This document shows positions 8,586 to 14,823 of a stretch of 25,648 nt of DNA, piece by piece (within the stretch, counting starts at the first letter, position 1; the number at the start of each line of letters is the position of its first letter). Location: positions 1 to 25,648 of IMG/VR virus record IMGVR_UViG_3300042868_002925, one strand, 5' to 3'. This stretch comes from a virus. The translations under genes and the position numbers were made by a program. The notes under the pieces are model-generated. The model was not told the origin of the DNA. It worked only from the letters and a program-made list of their open reading frames with translations, and ran no database searches.

Positions 8586-8899
8586 TGAAAATATCTCAAT
8601 TGAAAGAGCTTGTTAAGCAAGTAGTTAAAGAAGAAAACGATTATCAACAATTATTCAAACATATGTTGGATAAGACTGGTAAATCTATTACTAATATGTC
8701 CGATGATGAAAAGAAGAAATTCTTTAACGCCGTAGACACTGCTTACAAAGCAAAATCTGAAGGAAAATTGAGAGGATATAACGAAGCTGATTTAACCGCA
8801 GGCCAAAAGAAAATAGATACCGATGGCGATGGTGAAATCGAAGGTTCGGATTTAGCAGCATTAAGAGCTAAAAACGAAGGGGTTCAAAAAAAAAAGTAG
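8585..8899 (+). CDS. EF-hand-like protein (zero-frame product)
   Basis: 104 residues. The N-terminal amphipathic helix MKISQLKELVKQVVKEE resembles short head-targeting leaders. The segment MSDDEKKKFFNAVDTAYKAK (38-57) is followed by a canonical calcium loop at residues 78-89 (Asp78, Asp80, Asp82, Gly83, Ile85, Asp89) and the exit helix DLAALRAK. This is a dockerin/EF-hand-type half-site, so Ca2+ binding is likely. The frame ends inside an A10 run with the codons AAA AAA AAG then TAG. The -1 frame continues with a membrane helix and 139 further codons. The 104-residue form may therefore be only one of two products, or the gene may be broken. It starts by one-base overlap with the previous stop. 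Confidence 0.75.
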   Translation: MKISQLKELVKQVVKEENDYQQLFKHMLDKTGKSITNMSDDEKKKFFNAVDTAYKAKSEGKLRGYNEADLTAGQKKIDTDGDGEIEGSDLAALRAKNEGVQKKK

Positions 8900-8940
8900 T
8901 AACTGAAGGTGTAATTGAAGGAATACTTGCAACTATCACC
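8876..8940 (+). promoter_or_regulatory. Candidate programmed -1 frameshift signal (A AAA AAG)
   Basis: Ten adenines (8886-8895) followed by G create the heptamer A AAA AAG at 8890-8896 in the correct zero frame, the E. coli dnaX type, followed at once by TAG at 8897. A purine-rich GAAGGGG (8876-8882) lies 7 bases upstream, where dnaX has a stimulatory Shine-Dalgarno-like element. A weak stem can form downstream: 8915-8920 with 8926-8932 (one bulged G), extended by GGTG 8908-8911 with CACC 8937-8940. The spacer is longer than usual. Transcriptional slippage on A10 or a homopolymer sequencing error would look the same. Confidence 0.5.
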
Positions 8941-9315
8941 ATAGCTATATTAGGTAAAATATTCATTTATTTTATTTATGAATTGGCTAAAAAAGCAGGA
9001 AGCTACATAAATGGTAACAACGAATATAAAAAAGCAGTTACCAAAATATTAGAGTCAATATCTAATAACAAACAAGCTATGAACGATATAGCTAAATTAT
9101 TGGATAGTAACGATGGAATAAATGACAGAGTTACTGACAAGATTGTAAGAATGGGATATGTACAAACCCAAATTACGAAAATGGTGGATAGTACAAATGG
9201 TAAATTGGATGAAACCGAACTTAAAAATCATTTAAAAACCGCATTGCTAAACGCGTGGGAAGATAAAGGATTAACGGGAAGAGCAATAGAAAAGGTAAAA
9301 AAAGATATAAAATAA
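8896..9315 (+). CDS. -1 frame extension: membrane helix plus helical domain
   Basis: In the -1 frame relative to the EF-hand gene, the reading is open from 8872 and encodes 139 codons after the slip site. First comes VVTEGVIEGILATITIAILG and KIFIYFIYELAKKAG, a hydrophobic transmembrane-length segment. Then come about 110 charged helical residues (DIAKLLDSNDGINDRVTDKI ... AWEDKGLTGRAIEKVKKDIK). No ATG or GTG lies between 8896 and 8983. The only conventional start is TTG at 8983, which would discard the membrane segment. Frameshifted translation from 8585 would give a protein of about 243 residues, which I favour. Alternatives are a TTG-initiated soluble 110-residue protein or a recently broken gene. 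It abuts the protease start. Confidence 0.55.
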   Translation, partial: VVTEGVIEGILATITIAILGKIFIYFIYELAKKAGSYINGNNEYKKAVTKILESISNNKQAMNDIAKLLDSNDGINDRVTDKIVRMGYVQTQITKMVDSTNGKLDETELKNHLKTALLNAWEDKGLTGRAIEKVKKDIK

Positions 9316-9906
9316 ATGAATAAAGGATTATTAATAGAGACCCATTTGTTTGAAGCTAAGCTTGTAGAGCAAGATAACGGAACTTATTTAGTTAAAGGTA
9401 TCTTACAAAGAGCAGGCGCACCGAATCAAAACCATAGAAGATATCCAAAAGAAATCTTAGAGAGGGAGTGTAAGAAGTACGAACAACTTATCAAAGAAAG
9501 AAGAGCATTGGGTGAATTAGACCATCCCGATTCTCCTGTAATTAATTTGAAGAACGTTTCGCATAACATCAGAGAAATTGGATGGGATGGTGACGATGTA
9601 GTAGGTATAGTAGAAATCCTATCAACTCCATCGGGTAACATCCTTAGAGAATTATTAAAAAACAATATTCGTTTAGGAATTTCATCGAGAGGATTGGGTT
9701 CAGTAAAAGAACTAAGTGATGGTACTTTAATGGTTCAGGAAGACTTTGAATTAGTTGGATGGGATTTTGTATCAAACCCATCTACGCATGGAGCATTTAT
9801 GGCACCAATGAACGAATCCAAACAATGGGCAAAAGTTGCAGAGGAATGTGGTAAGTATTGTCGCTCACAAGATTTGATGAGAGAAATTATAATTGAATTA
9901 AATTAA
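9316..9906 (+). CDS. gp21: Prohead maturation protease (T4 gp21-like)
   Basis: 196 residues (T4 gp21 is 212). A serine protease of the herpesvirus-assemblin-like fold that cleaves scaffold, core and capsid proteins inside the prohead. It carries NHRRYPKEILERE (39-51), the catalytic-His segment ALGELDHPDS (His70) and the catalytic-Ser segment GISSRGLGS (121-129, Ser123/Ser124). The following WDFVSNPSTHGAFM (149-162) is also typical of the family. N-terminal L-x-E triplets (LIE, LFE followed by Ala) could be self-cleavage sites. Its position before scaffold and capsid matches T4, but five small genes, including bS21, are inserted between protease and scaffold. Confidence 0.95.
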   Translation: MNKGLLIETHLFEAKLVEQDNGTYLVKGILQRAGAPNQNHRRYPKEILERECKKYEQLIKERRALGELDHPDSPVINLKNVSHNIREIGWDGDDVVGIVEILSTPSGNILRELLKNNIRLGISSRGLGSVKELSDGTLMVQEDFELVGWDFVSNPSTHGAFMAPMNESKQWAKVAEECGKYCRSQDLMREIIIELN

Positions 9907-9915
9907 TATAACATA

Positions 9916-10167
9916 ATGGCAAAGTTAATAAACTTAATACCCGGCAAACAAATTCAAAAAGAAGAATTAGATGATATGGAAGCAAATCTTCCTGCGCAAG
10001 TAGAAAGATTTTTAGATAGAGCCGTAAAGGTAATAAGAGCTTCAAATTTATCAAGAAGAAAAGAACAATTTGTAATAGCAAAAATGATTGATGCATTAGA
10101 TATGAATCCATCTGAATTACAACAAGCCGTACAAAAAGTTAAAAAGAACAAAATCGTAAAGAGATGA
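9916..10167 (+). CDS. Small helical protein, prohead-core candidate
   Basis: 83 residues, helical and basic at its end (KVKKNKIVKR). The start MAKLINLIPGK repeats the KLINLIP leader of the protein encoded at 4388, although the rest is unrelated. That suggests a shared targeting peptide rather than homology. The body (FLDRAVKVIRASNLSRRKEQFVIAKMIDALDMNPSELQQ) looks like a compact helical bundle. Its stop overlaps the next start in ATGA, suggesting coupling. It lies just after the protease, a usual place for small internal or core proteins. Function is unknown. Confidence 0.7.
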   Translation: MAKLINLIPGKQIQKEELDDMEANLPAQVERFLDRAVKVIRASNLSRRKEQFVIAKMIDALDMNPSELQQAVQKVKKNKIVKR

Positions 10168-10601
10168 TAAGATTAAAAGACCTTCTATGTGAGGGAGAGG
10201 ATTTTCAACAACTTCCTACTGAAATAAAAAAACATTTTTTGGAAATCATTTCTACGTTCGGCCAATTTGGTGAACAAATGACTAGAAAATCTGATATCAG
10301 AACTATCGCAGAAACATTGGGTGGTATAGCAGATGCAGCACAAGAATACACTTTGAGAGAAGGTGGTGATTGGTTTGATAGAGTTACGATTAAACGTAAT
10401 ATGAAGGAATTGAAAGCATTGCATGAAAAATTCCAAAAGGAATCAATGGAAGCAAAAGCGCAAGAACAAAGAATGGAAGCACTATATGAAGATATGGGGC
10501 ACGTATTAAATAGATACTTTGAAATAGCAGATGTATCAGAAGAGGTTATGAGAAATAGATTGGGATTAAAAGAATGCAAATCTTGCAACAATACAAAATA
10601 A
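10164..10601 (+). CDS. Hypothetical helical head-cluster protein
   Basis: 145 residues, all helical, acidic and basic residues mixed, with a distinctive GGDWFDRVTIKRNMKELKAL stretch (about 67-86) and a C-terminal CKSC pair (138-141). The N-terminus MIRLKDLLCEGED is a short amphipathic leader ending in L-C-E followed by Gly, which matches the gp21 cleavage pattern L-x-E. An internal head protein processed during maturation would fit. The ATG is fixed by the four-base overlap with the upstream stop. No family recognised. Confidence 0.7.
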   Translation: MIRLKDLLCEGEDFQQLPTEIKKHFLEIISTFGQFGEQMTRKSDIRTIAETLGGIADAAQEYTLREGGDWFDRVTIKRNMKELKALHEKFQKESMEAKAQEQRMEALYEDMGHVLNRYFEIADVSEEVMRNRLGLKECKSCNNTK

Positions 10602-10607
10602 ATTAAA

Positions 10608-10979
10608 GTGGAAGAATTAGCATCATTATTATTACAAAGTAGAACACAGGCTCACTCATTTCATTTGGGTGTAAAGGGAATTGGTTCTCATTCAGCGCAT
10701 TTAGCATTGGGAGATTACTACGATTCTATTAGTGGATTAATCGATGGATTGGTAGAAGTATATCAGGGTAAAGAAGGTTTAATACAATTATCTGGCATCG
10801 GAGTATTAGATAAAAATAATGATATCAAAAACATAATTAATTATTTTGAAAAATTATGTGCAATGGTTGCTAAGTTAAGACAGAATCCAAAATTACAAGA
10901 TAGTTGGATTCAAAACGATATCGATACAGTTGTATCTTTATTATACAAAACTAAATACAAATTAGTAAATCACCAATAA
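10608..10979 (+). CDS. Ferritin-like-looking phage protein (DUF5856-type)
   Basis: 123 residues with a GTG start. An in-frame TAA at 10599-10601 leaves only ATT, AAA and this GTG as possible early codons, so GTG is well supported. The segment LLLQSRTQAHSFHLGVKGIG followed by SHSAHLALGDYYDSISGLID and LVEVYQGKEG is the signature of a phage family I recall as DUF5856. It has the His/Glu-studded four-helix appearance of Dps/ferritin-like proteins (His residues near 16-19, 28, 31; Glu near 49). Metal binding is suggestive only. It precedes bS21 by 6 bp and is probably cotranscribed with it. Confidence 0.7.
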   Translation: MEELASLLLQSRTQAHSFHLGVKGIGSHSAHLALGDYYDSISGLIDGLVEVYQGKEGLIQLSGIGVLDKNNDIKNIINYFEKLCAMVAKLRQNPKLQDSWIQNDIDTVVSLLYKTKYKLVNHQ

Positions 10980-10985
10980 TAAGTT

Positions 10986-11171
10986 ATGTTGATTGTTGAT
11001 GTTAAAGATGGAAACATCGAAAGAGCGTTAAAAGTTTATAAGAATAAAGTAAAAAGCGTAAAGCAAATTGAACAACTTAGGGATAGAAAAGAGTTTGAAA
11101 AGCCATCTATAACTAAGAGAATTGAAAAACAAAAGGCAATACGAAATACAAAGTTAAAAAATATTTTTTAG
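10986..11171 (+). CDS. rpsU: Phage-encoded ribosomal protein bS21
   Basis: 61 residues. The bS21 signature is clear: MLIVDVKDGNIERALKVYKN, then QIEQLRDRKEFEKPSITKRI, with a basic tail. Length and the short beta-strand start are typical of the Bacteroidota form. bS21 sits by the 3' end of 16S rRNA on the small subunit. In Flavobacterium johnsoniae it helps bS18 and bS6 to sequester the anti-Shine-Dalgarno sequence. Phage bS21 genes are known from several phages and are thought to be used late. Here it lies immediately upstream of scaffold and capsid, ends with an inverted repeat and is followed by a terminator. Replacing host bS21 to favour phage messages is inference. Confidence 0.9.
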   Translation: MLIVDVKDGNIERALKVYKNKVKSVKQIEQLRDRKEFEKPSITKRIEKQKAIRNTKLKNIF

Positions 11172-11204
11172 AAAAACAAACAATTTCTTTAGTTTTCTAA
11201 AAAA
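11164..11204 (+). repeat. 12-bp perfect inverted repeat over the bS21 stop
   Basis: TTTTTTAGAAAA (11164-11175, containing the bS21 TAG stop) is the exact reverse complement of TTTTCTAAAAAA (11193-11204), with a 17-nt loop. The stem has only two G/C pairs and is not followed by a U tract. It may protect the 3' end or assist the stronger terminator downstream, or it may be low-complexity coincidence. Confidence 0.5.
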
Positions 11205-11206
11205 TT

Positions 11207-11217
11207 TATATATTTAT
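11207..11217 (+). promoter_or_regulatory. TATATATTTAT motif next to a terminator
   Basis: The recurrent late-promoter-like motif appears here as TATATATTTAT, but only 8 bp before a terminator hairpin and about 150 bp before the scaffold start. If active, most transcripts from it would stop at once. The scaffold gene may use another promoter downstream, or this is not a promoter. Confidence 0.3.
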
Positions 11218-11225
11218 TTTCGAAT

Positions 11226-11251
11226 ATCCTATTCTATATAGGATTTTTTTT
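11226..11251 (+). terminator. Intrinsic terminator after bS21
   Basis: Stem ATCCTAT (11226-11232) with ATAGGAT (11238-11244), 5-nt loop, followed by an eight-T tract. It separates the small-gene operon ending in bS21 from the scaffold/capsid operon. The 117 bp between it and the scaffold ATG contain no ORF I trust and no clear promoter. Confidence 0.75.
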
Positions 11252-11368
11252 ATTAAGACAATAGTTGATTAATGAATACCCTTCTCTATAAGGTGTGACC
11301 GAACAATCAGCAAAATATCATTGAAGTTCCACAATATAATAACTTCACAGGAACAAATTCATTTAAAA

Positions 11369-12598
11369 ATGGCAAATTCAAAATTGTTAAAAGAAGCAAT
11401 CGCAGATGCTAAAGCGGTTAAAGAAACTGCATTGGCTAACGCAAAGCTTGCTTTAGAAGAAGCCTTCACACCAAGACTACAGTCTATGTTAACTCAAAAG
11501 TTAAGAGCTGAAGCTGAGATGGAAGGGGACGAAGAGCAAGTAGATGAAGAATTAAGTTCAGATGGTATCGGCTCTAAAGTAGAAGCTGGATACGCTGAAA
11601 CTCCTGGTGCAAACCCAACCTTAACTGCTCAAACTGATTTATCAGTAGGTGTAACTAAAGATGGTGGTAAGCCAGAAGCGGCTGGTACTGACTACACTAA
11701 AGTAGCAGATATCAACGAAGAAGAAGAAAATCCATTCGGTTCTGAAGAAGGCGACAAGGATGCAGAGATTGCAGAATTGAAAGCTAGATTAGCAGAATTA
11801 GAAGGAGAAGATTCTGAAGAAGAAAATCCTTTCGCAGCAGCAGAAGGTGAAGATGGTATGAACATGGATGACATGGGCATGGATTCGGATATGGGTGATG
11901 GTGAAGAGTATGATGTAACCGGCGGTGAAGAAGATACCGAAGATGACATGGACTTAGAAGCAATCATCAGAGAGTTAGAAGCTCAATTAGGTGACGAAGA
12001 AGGTTCAGAAGAAGAAATACCTGCAGAAGACCCAGCAATGGCTGAGAATTTAGCAGATGGTTCAGAAGCTGGTACTGACAAAGGCGAAACACCAAAAGTT
12101 GTTGTAACTAACGAAGAAGAAGAATCAGATGAAGTTGACTTAGAAGAAATTTTAAGAGAAATGGAAGCTGATATGAAAGGTGATGAAGAGAAAGTTGATG
12201 AAGCTGAAGAGTCTGAAAAAGACAAAGAAATTGAAGAAGCTTACAACACTATCAAATCATTACAAAGAACTATCAACGAAGTTAATTTGTTAAACGCAAA
12301 ATTATTATTCGCTAACAAATTGTTCAGAGCTCATAATATGACTAACGAACAAAAAATTAAAGTTATCGAAACTTTGGATAGAACTAAATCAGTAAGAGAG
12401 GTTAAATTGGTATTCTCTACATTAGCAGAGAACTTCAAATACACTTCAACTACTAACAAAACAACTAAAAAATCTATTTCTGAAGGAATCGCTTCTAAAG
12501 CAGTTAAATCAACCGCTCCAAAAGTAGCTAAAGCAGTAATTACTGAATCAGCTCAAATTTCTGATAGATTTAAGAAGTTAGCAGGTATTATTAAATAA
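11369..12598 (+). CDS. gp22: Prohead scaffold/core protein (T4 gp22-like)
   Basis: 409 residues from ATG 11369. The frame can be read from a TTG at 11321, but the ATG begins a sensible MANSKLLKEAIADAKAV helix. The centre (about 50-290) is extraordinarily acidic, with long Glu/Asp runs alternating with Gly, Asn and Met. The C-terminus is a basic helix (AQISDRFKKLAGIIK) of the kind that binds capsid protein in scaffolds. T4 gp22 is 269 residues, so this one is longer, mostly in the acidic part. L-x-E sites followed by Ala occur early (LKE-A, LEE-A), consistent with destruction by the gp21 protease. It sits 31 bp before the capsid gene in one transcription unit. The acidic interior presumably gives the prohead core its charge before being cleared. 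Confidence 0.88.
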   Translation: MANSKLLKEAIADAKAVKETALANAKLALEEAFTPRLQSMLTQKLRAEAEMEGDEEQVDEELSSDGIGSKVEAGYAETPGANPTLTAQTDLSVGVTKDGGKPEAAGTDYTKVADINEEEENPFGSEEGDKDAEIAELKARLAELEGEDSEEENPFAAAEGEDGMNMDDMGMDSDMGDGEEYDVTGGEEDTEDDMDLEAIIRELEAQLGDEEGSEEEIPAEDPAMAENLADGSEAGTDKGETPKVVVTNEEEESDEVDLEEILREMEADMKGDEEKVDEAEESEKDKEIEEAYNTIKSLQRTINEVNLLNAKLLFANKLFRAHNMTNEQKIKVIETLDRTKSVREVKLVFSTLAENFKYTSTTNKTTKKSISEGIASKAVKSTAPKVAKAVITESAQISDRFKKLAGIIK

Positions 12599-12629
12599 TT
12601 CATAACAAAAACAATTAAAAGTACATAAA

Positions 12630-14243
12630 ATGGACTTAAAAAAATTAATGAACGGCGCAAACCCACAAAGCGTAATGCTTGAGCAAACTAGAGGTTTGAA
12701 AGCAAAATGGGAAAAAACAGGTTTGTTAGAGAACGCAGGTTCTGAAACAACTAAGCATGGTATGGCAGTAATGTTAGAAAACCAAGCAAAACAATTATTA
12801 GATGAGGCTACAAGAACAGGTACATCTTCAGGTTCTGAAGAGTGGGCAGGTGTTGCGTTACCTTTAGTAAGAAGAATCTTCGGTTCTATCGCAGCTAAAG
12901 AATTCGTTTCAGTTCAACCAATGAACTTACCTTCAGGTCTTATTTTCTATATGGATTTCAAATATGGTACTAACCCAGCAGGTAATCCAAACTTTACAGG
13001 TTCTTCATTATTCGGTAATGGCGGAACTTTTGGTAAAGATTCTTTATCTCCATCAGGTAACAAATTGGGTTCTACTCAATCTCCTGATGGTGGTTTATAT
13101 GGTGCAGGACGTTTTGGTTACACAATCAATAACGCAACTGCAGCAATCACTGCAACTTTTGCTTCTGCATCTTTAGGTGATATCGATTATGATTTATCTT
13201 CTGGTTCAGTTTCTGCATCTTATGCAGCTAACACATTGAAGAAAATCGTTGTAGCATTACCATCTGATGCAGATTGGAATGGTATCAGAGCTTTCGAACC
13301 AACTTTATTAACTGGTTCAGCAGTAAATGTTTTCCCTCAATATACTACTAAAAATGGTAGCAATGTTGAATTCGTTGCAACTGTAACTGGTTTATCAAAC
13401 TTGGCTACTGTTGGTGTATCATTAGCATACCACGTACAACCTACTGATATCTCTCGTGGAGATTTCGAAGATAGAGGTACTGATTTGGCTATTCCAGAAA
13501 TCGAATTAGAATTGAAATCAGAGCCAATCGTTGCTAAGACTCGTAAGTTAAAAGCAATTTGGACTCCTGAATTGGCGCAAGATTTGAACGCATACCACTC
13601 TGTAGATGCAGAAGCGGAATTGACTCAAATGTTAAGTGAGTACATCTCTTTAGAAATCGATTTAGAAATCTTAGAAATGTTACAACAAAACGCTTTCACA
13701 ACTGAATACTGGTCAGCAAAGGTTGGATACGATTGGACTGGAAACGGTTTCGCTATCGATTCATCTGCAGCAGCAGCTTCAGCATACCAAAAGAATACTT
13801 GGTTCCAGACTTTGGGTATTAAATTACAAAAAGTTTCTAACAAGATTCACCAATTAACAATGAGAGGTGGAGCAAACTTCGTAGTAGTTTCTCCTAACGT
13901 TGCAACTATTTTAGAATCAATGAATGGTTTCTCAGCAAATCCTGGTAAAGACGCTTTATCATTTGCAGCTGGTGTAACTAACATTGGACAAATCTCTAAT
14001 AGATACGATGTTTACAAAAACCCTTATATGACTGAGAACGTATTATTAATGGGCTTCAAAGGTTCTAACTTCTTCGAAACCGGAGCAGTTTACGCACCTT
14101 ATGTACCATTGATTATGACTCCATTAGTGTACGACCCAACTAACTTCACTCCAAGAAGAGGAGTTATGACTCGTTACGCTAAGAAATTAGTAAGACCAGA
14201 ATTCTACGGTAAAGTAGTAATTGATGGTTTAGAAACTCTTTAA
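12630..14243 (+). CDS. gp23: Major capsid protein (T4 gp23-like)
   Basis: 537 residues (T4 gp23 is 521), HK97-type fold. It shows the gp23 order: a helical N-terminal propeptide, then GVALPLVRRIFGSIAAKEFVSVQPMNLPSG (about 74-103), and ELKSEPIVAKTRKLKAIWTPELAQDL with the E-loop/spine region. After these come NKIHQLTMRGGANFVVVSPNV and VYDPTNFTPRRGVMTRYAKK at the C-terminus. A protease site fits LLDE59-Ala60, comparable with T4 cleavage after Glu65, so the mature chain would begin ATRTG. The middle region 110-240 is Gly/Ser/Thr-rich and differs from T4, probably the insertion domain. It is cotranscribed with scaffold and followed by a strong terminator. Confidence 0.95.
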   Translation: MDLKKLMNGANPQSVMLEQTRGLKAKWEKTGLLENAGSETTKHGMAVMLENQAKQLLDEATRTGTSSGSEEWAGVALPLVRRIFGSIAAKEFVSVQPMNLPSGLIFYMDFKYGTNPAGNPNFTGSSLFGNGGTFGKDSLSPSGNKLGSTQSPDGGLYGAGRFGYTINNATAAITATFASASLGDIDYDLSSGSVSASYAANTLKKIVVALPSDADWNGIRAFEPTLLTGSAVNVFPQYTTKNGSNVEFVATVTGLSNLATVGVSLAYHVQPTDISRGDFEDRGTDLAIPEIELELKSEPIVAKTRKLKAIWTPELAQDLNAYHSVDAEAELTQMLSEYISLEIDLEILEMLQQNAFTTEYWSAKVGYDWTGNGFAIDSSAAAASAYQKNTWFQTLGIKLQKVSNKIHQLTMRGGANFVVVSPNVATILESMNGFSANPGKDALSFAAGVTNIGQISNRYDVYKNPYMTENVLLMGFKGSNFFETGAVYAPYVPLIMTPLVYDPTNFTPRRGVMTRYAKKLVRPEFYGKVVIDGLETL

Positions 14244-14266
14244 TCTTAACGGATTAGGATAATCGG

Positions 14267-14298
14267 AAAGAGGGGATAGAAATATCTCCTCTTTTTTT
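14267..14298 (+). terminator. Strong intrinsic terminator after the capsid gene
   Basis: A 12-bp stem AAAGAGGGGATA (14267-14278) with TATCTCCTCTTT (14283-14294), one G-U pair, closed by a GAAA tetraloop and continued by T residues. It is nearly the same sequence as the terminator at 14756-14787. Confidence 0.88.
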
Positions 14299-14302
14299 AT
14301 GC

Positions 14303-14328
14303 TTACATAAATTTTTTATATTTATATA
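14303..14328 (+). promoter_or_regulatory. Putative late promoter, TTACATAA + TATATTTATATA
   Basis: TTACATAA (14303-14310) is followed by TATATTTATATA (14317-14328), 25 bp before the next ATG. The same pair with similar spacing occurs at 18951-18974. It lies right after the capsid terminator and would restart transcription for the small gene that follows. Confidence 0.45.
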
Positions 14329-14353
14329 CGAACAAATTAAAATCAAAACTAAA

Positions 14354-14722
14354 ATGGCATACCCAGAACCACAGTATTCAGTAACAGAAACCGCAAAAGA
14401 TTTACCAACATATACTGCGGAAAGTACAGACAAAATTTTAGCTAGACAAGCAGATGGTAAAATGGGATACATATTAGTATCCGATTTACAAGTAACATTG
14501 GATGGTGATGGACTGGCAACCGATGCCTCTGTTACCTCATTGAGTGGTAGTGTTAGCAGTAGTATTACCTCATTGAGTGGTAGTATTGCAACCAAAATGG
14601 CAAATACTTCATTTGGATATATTACTGGTAGTTTTGCAAATGATGGGGCTGCAGCATCAGCTGGTGTTGCAATTGGTGGATTGTATCATACTACCGGTAC
14701 AGTTAAAGTTAGATTAACATAG
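14354..14722 (+). CDS. Small fibre- or decoration-like virion protein
   Basis: 122 residues. It has an N-terminal segment (SVTETAKDLPTYTAESTDKI), then short Ser/Thr repeats (SLSGSVSSSITSLSGSIA, about 62-79). The C-terminal end GAAASAGVAIGGLYHTTGTV followed by KVRLT is a terminus I recall from many phage fibre and decoration proteins. It is likely on the virion surface, for example a trimeric head or neck appendage. It stands alone between two nearly identical terminator+promoter units, separate from capsid and neck operons, like a self-contained inserted cassette. The repeat style matches the fibre genes downstream (LSGS, SSS), suggesting common origin. Confidence 0.7.
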   Translation: MAYPEPQYSVTETAKDLPTYTAESTDKILARQADGKMGYILVSDLQVTLDGDGLATDASVTSLSGSVSSSITSLSGSIATKMANTSFGYITGSFANDGAAASAGVAIGGLYHTTGTVKVRLT

Positions 14723-14755
14723 TTTTCAATTTTATTAAAAATAAAGTAAATTAAG

Positions 14756-14787
14756 AAAGAGTGGTTAGAAATATCCACTCTTTTTTT
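14756..14787 (+). terminator. Intrinsic terminator, near-copy of the capsid terminator
   Basis: Stem AAAGAGTGGTTA (14756-14767) with TATCCACTCTTT (14772-14783), one T-T mismatch, GAAA tetraloop and T tract. It differs from the 14267 terminator at 4 of 32 positions. At one base pair G-C has become T-A on both sides, so pairing is maintained. Confidence 0.87.
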
Positions 14788-14790
14788 ATT

Positions 14791-14803
14791 TATATATTTA
14801 TAT
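14791..14803 (+). promoter_or_regulatory. Putative late promoter, TATATATTTATAT
   Basis: TATATATTTATAT immediately follows the terminator and lies 20 bp before ATG 14824. It is identical over 13 bases to the motif at 4358-4370. It would drive the neck operon 14824-18904. Confidence 0.47.
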
Positions 14804-14823
14804 GTAAATATAATTGGAATAAT

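Noticed and set aside
11321-11368. TTG-initiated N-terminal extension of the scaffold gene
   Set aside because: The 16 extra residues lack support, and ATG 11369 gives a typical helical start after an A-rich leader like the other genes here.
11692-12225. Long minus-strand ORFs opposite the scaffold gene
   Set aside because: They are Ser-rich shadows of the Glu/Asp-rich coding strand (GAA/GAT read backwards) with no start signal or context.
12964-13176. Alternative plus-strand ORF inside the capsid gene
   Set aside because: It is entirely nested in another frame of a well-supported capsid gene; the Leu/Gln-rich product looks like a frame shadow.
14761-14823. Upstream extension of the gp13-like frame
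   Set aside because: It would translate the terminator stem and the promoter motif; ATG 14824 fits the spacing and the conserved start.
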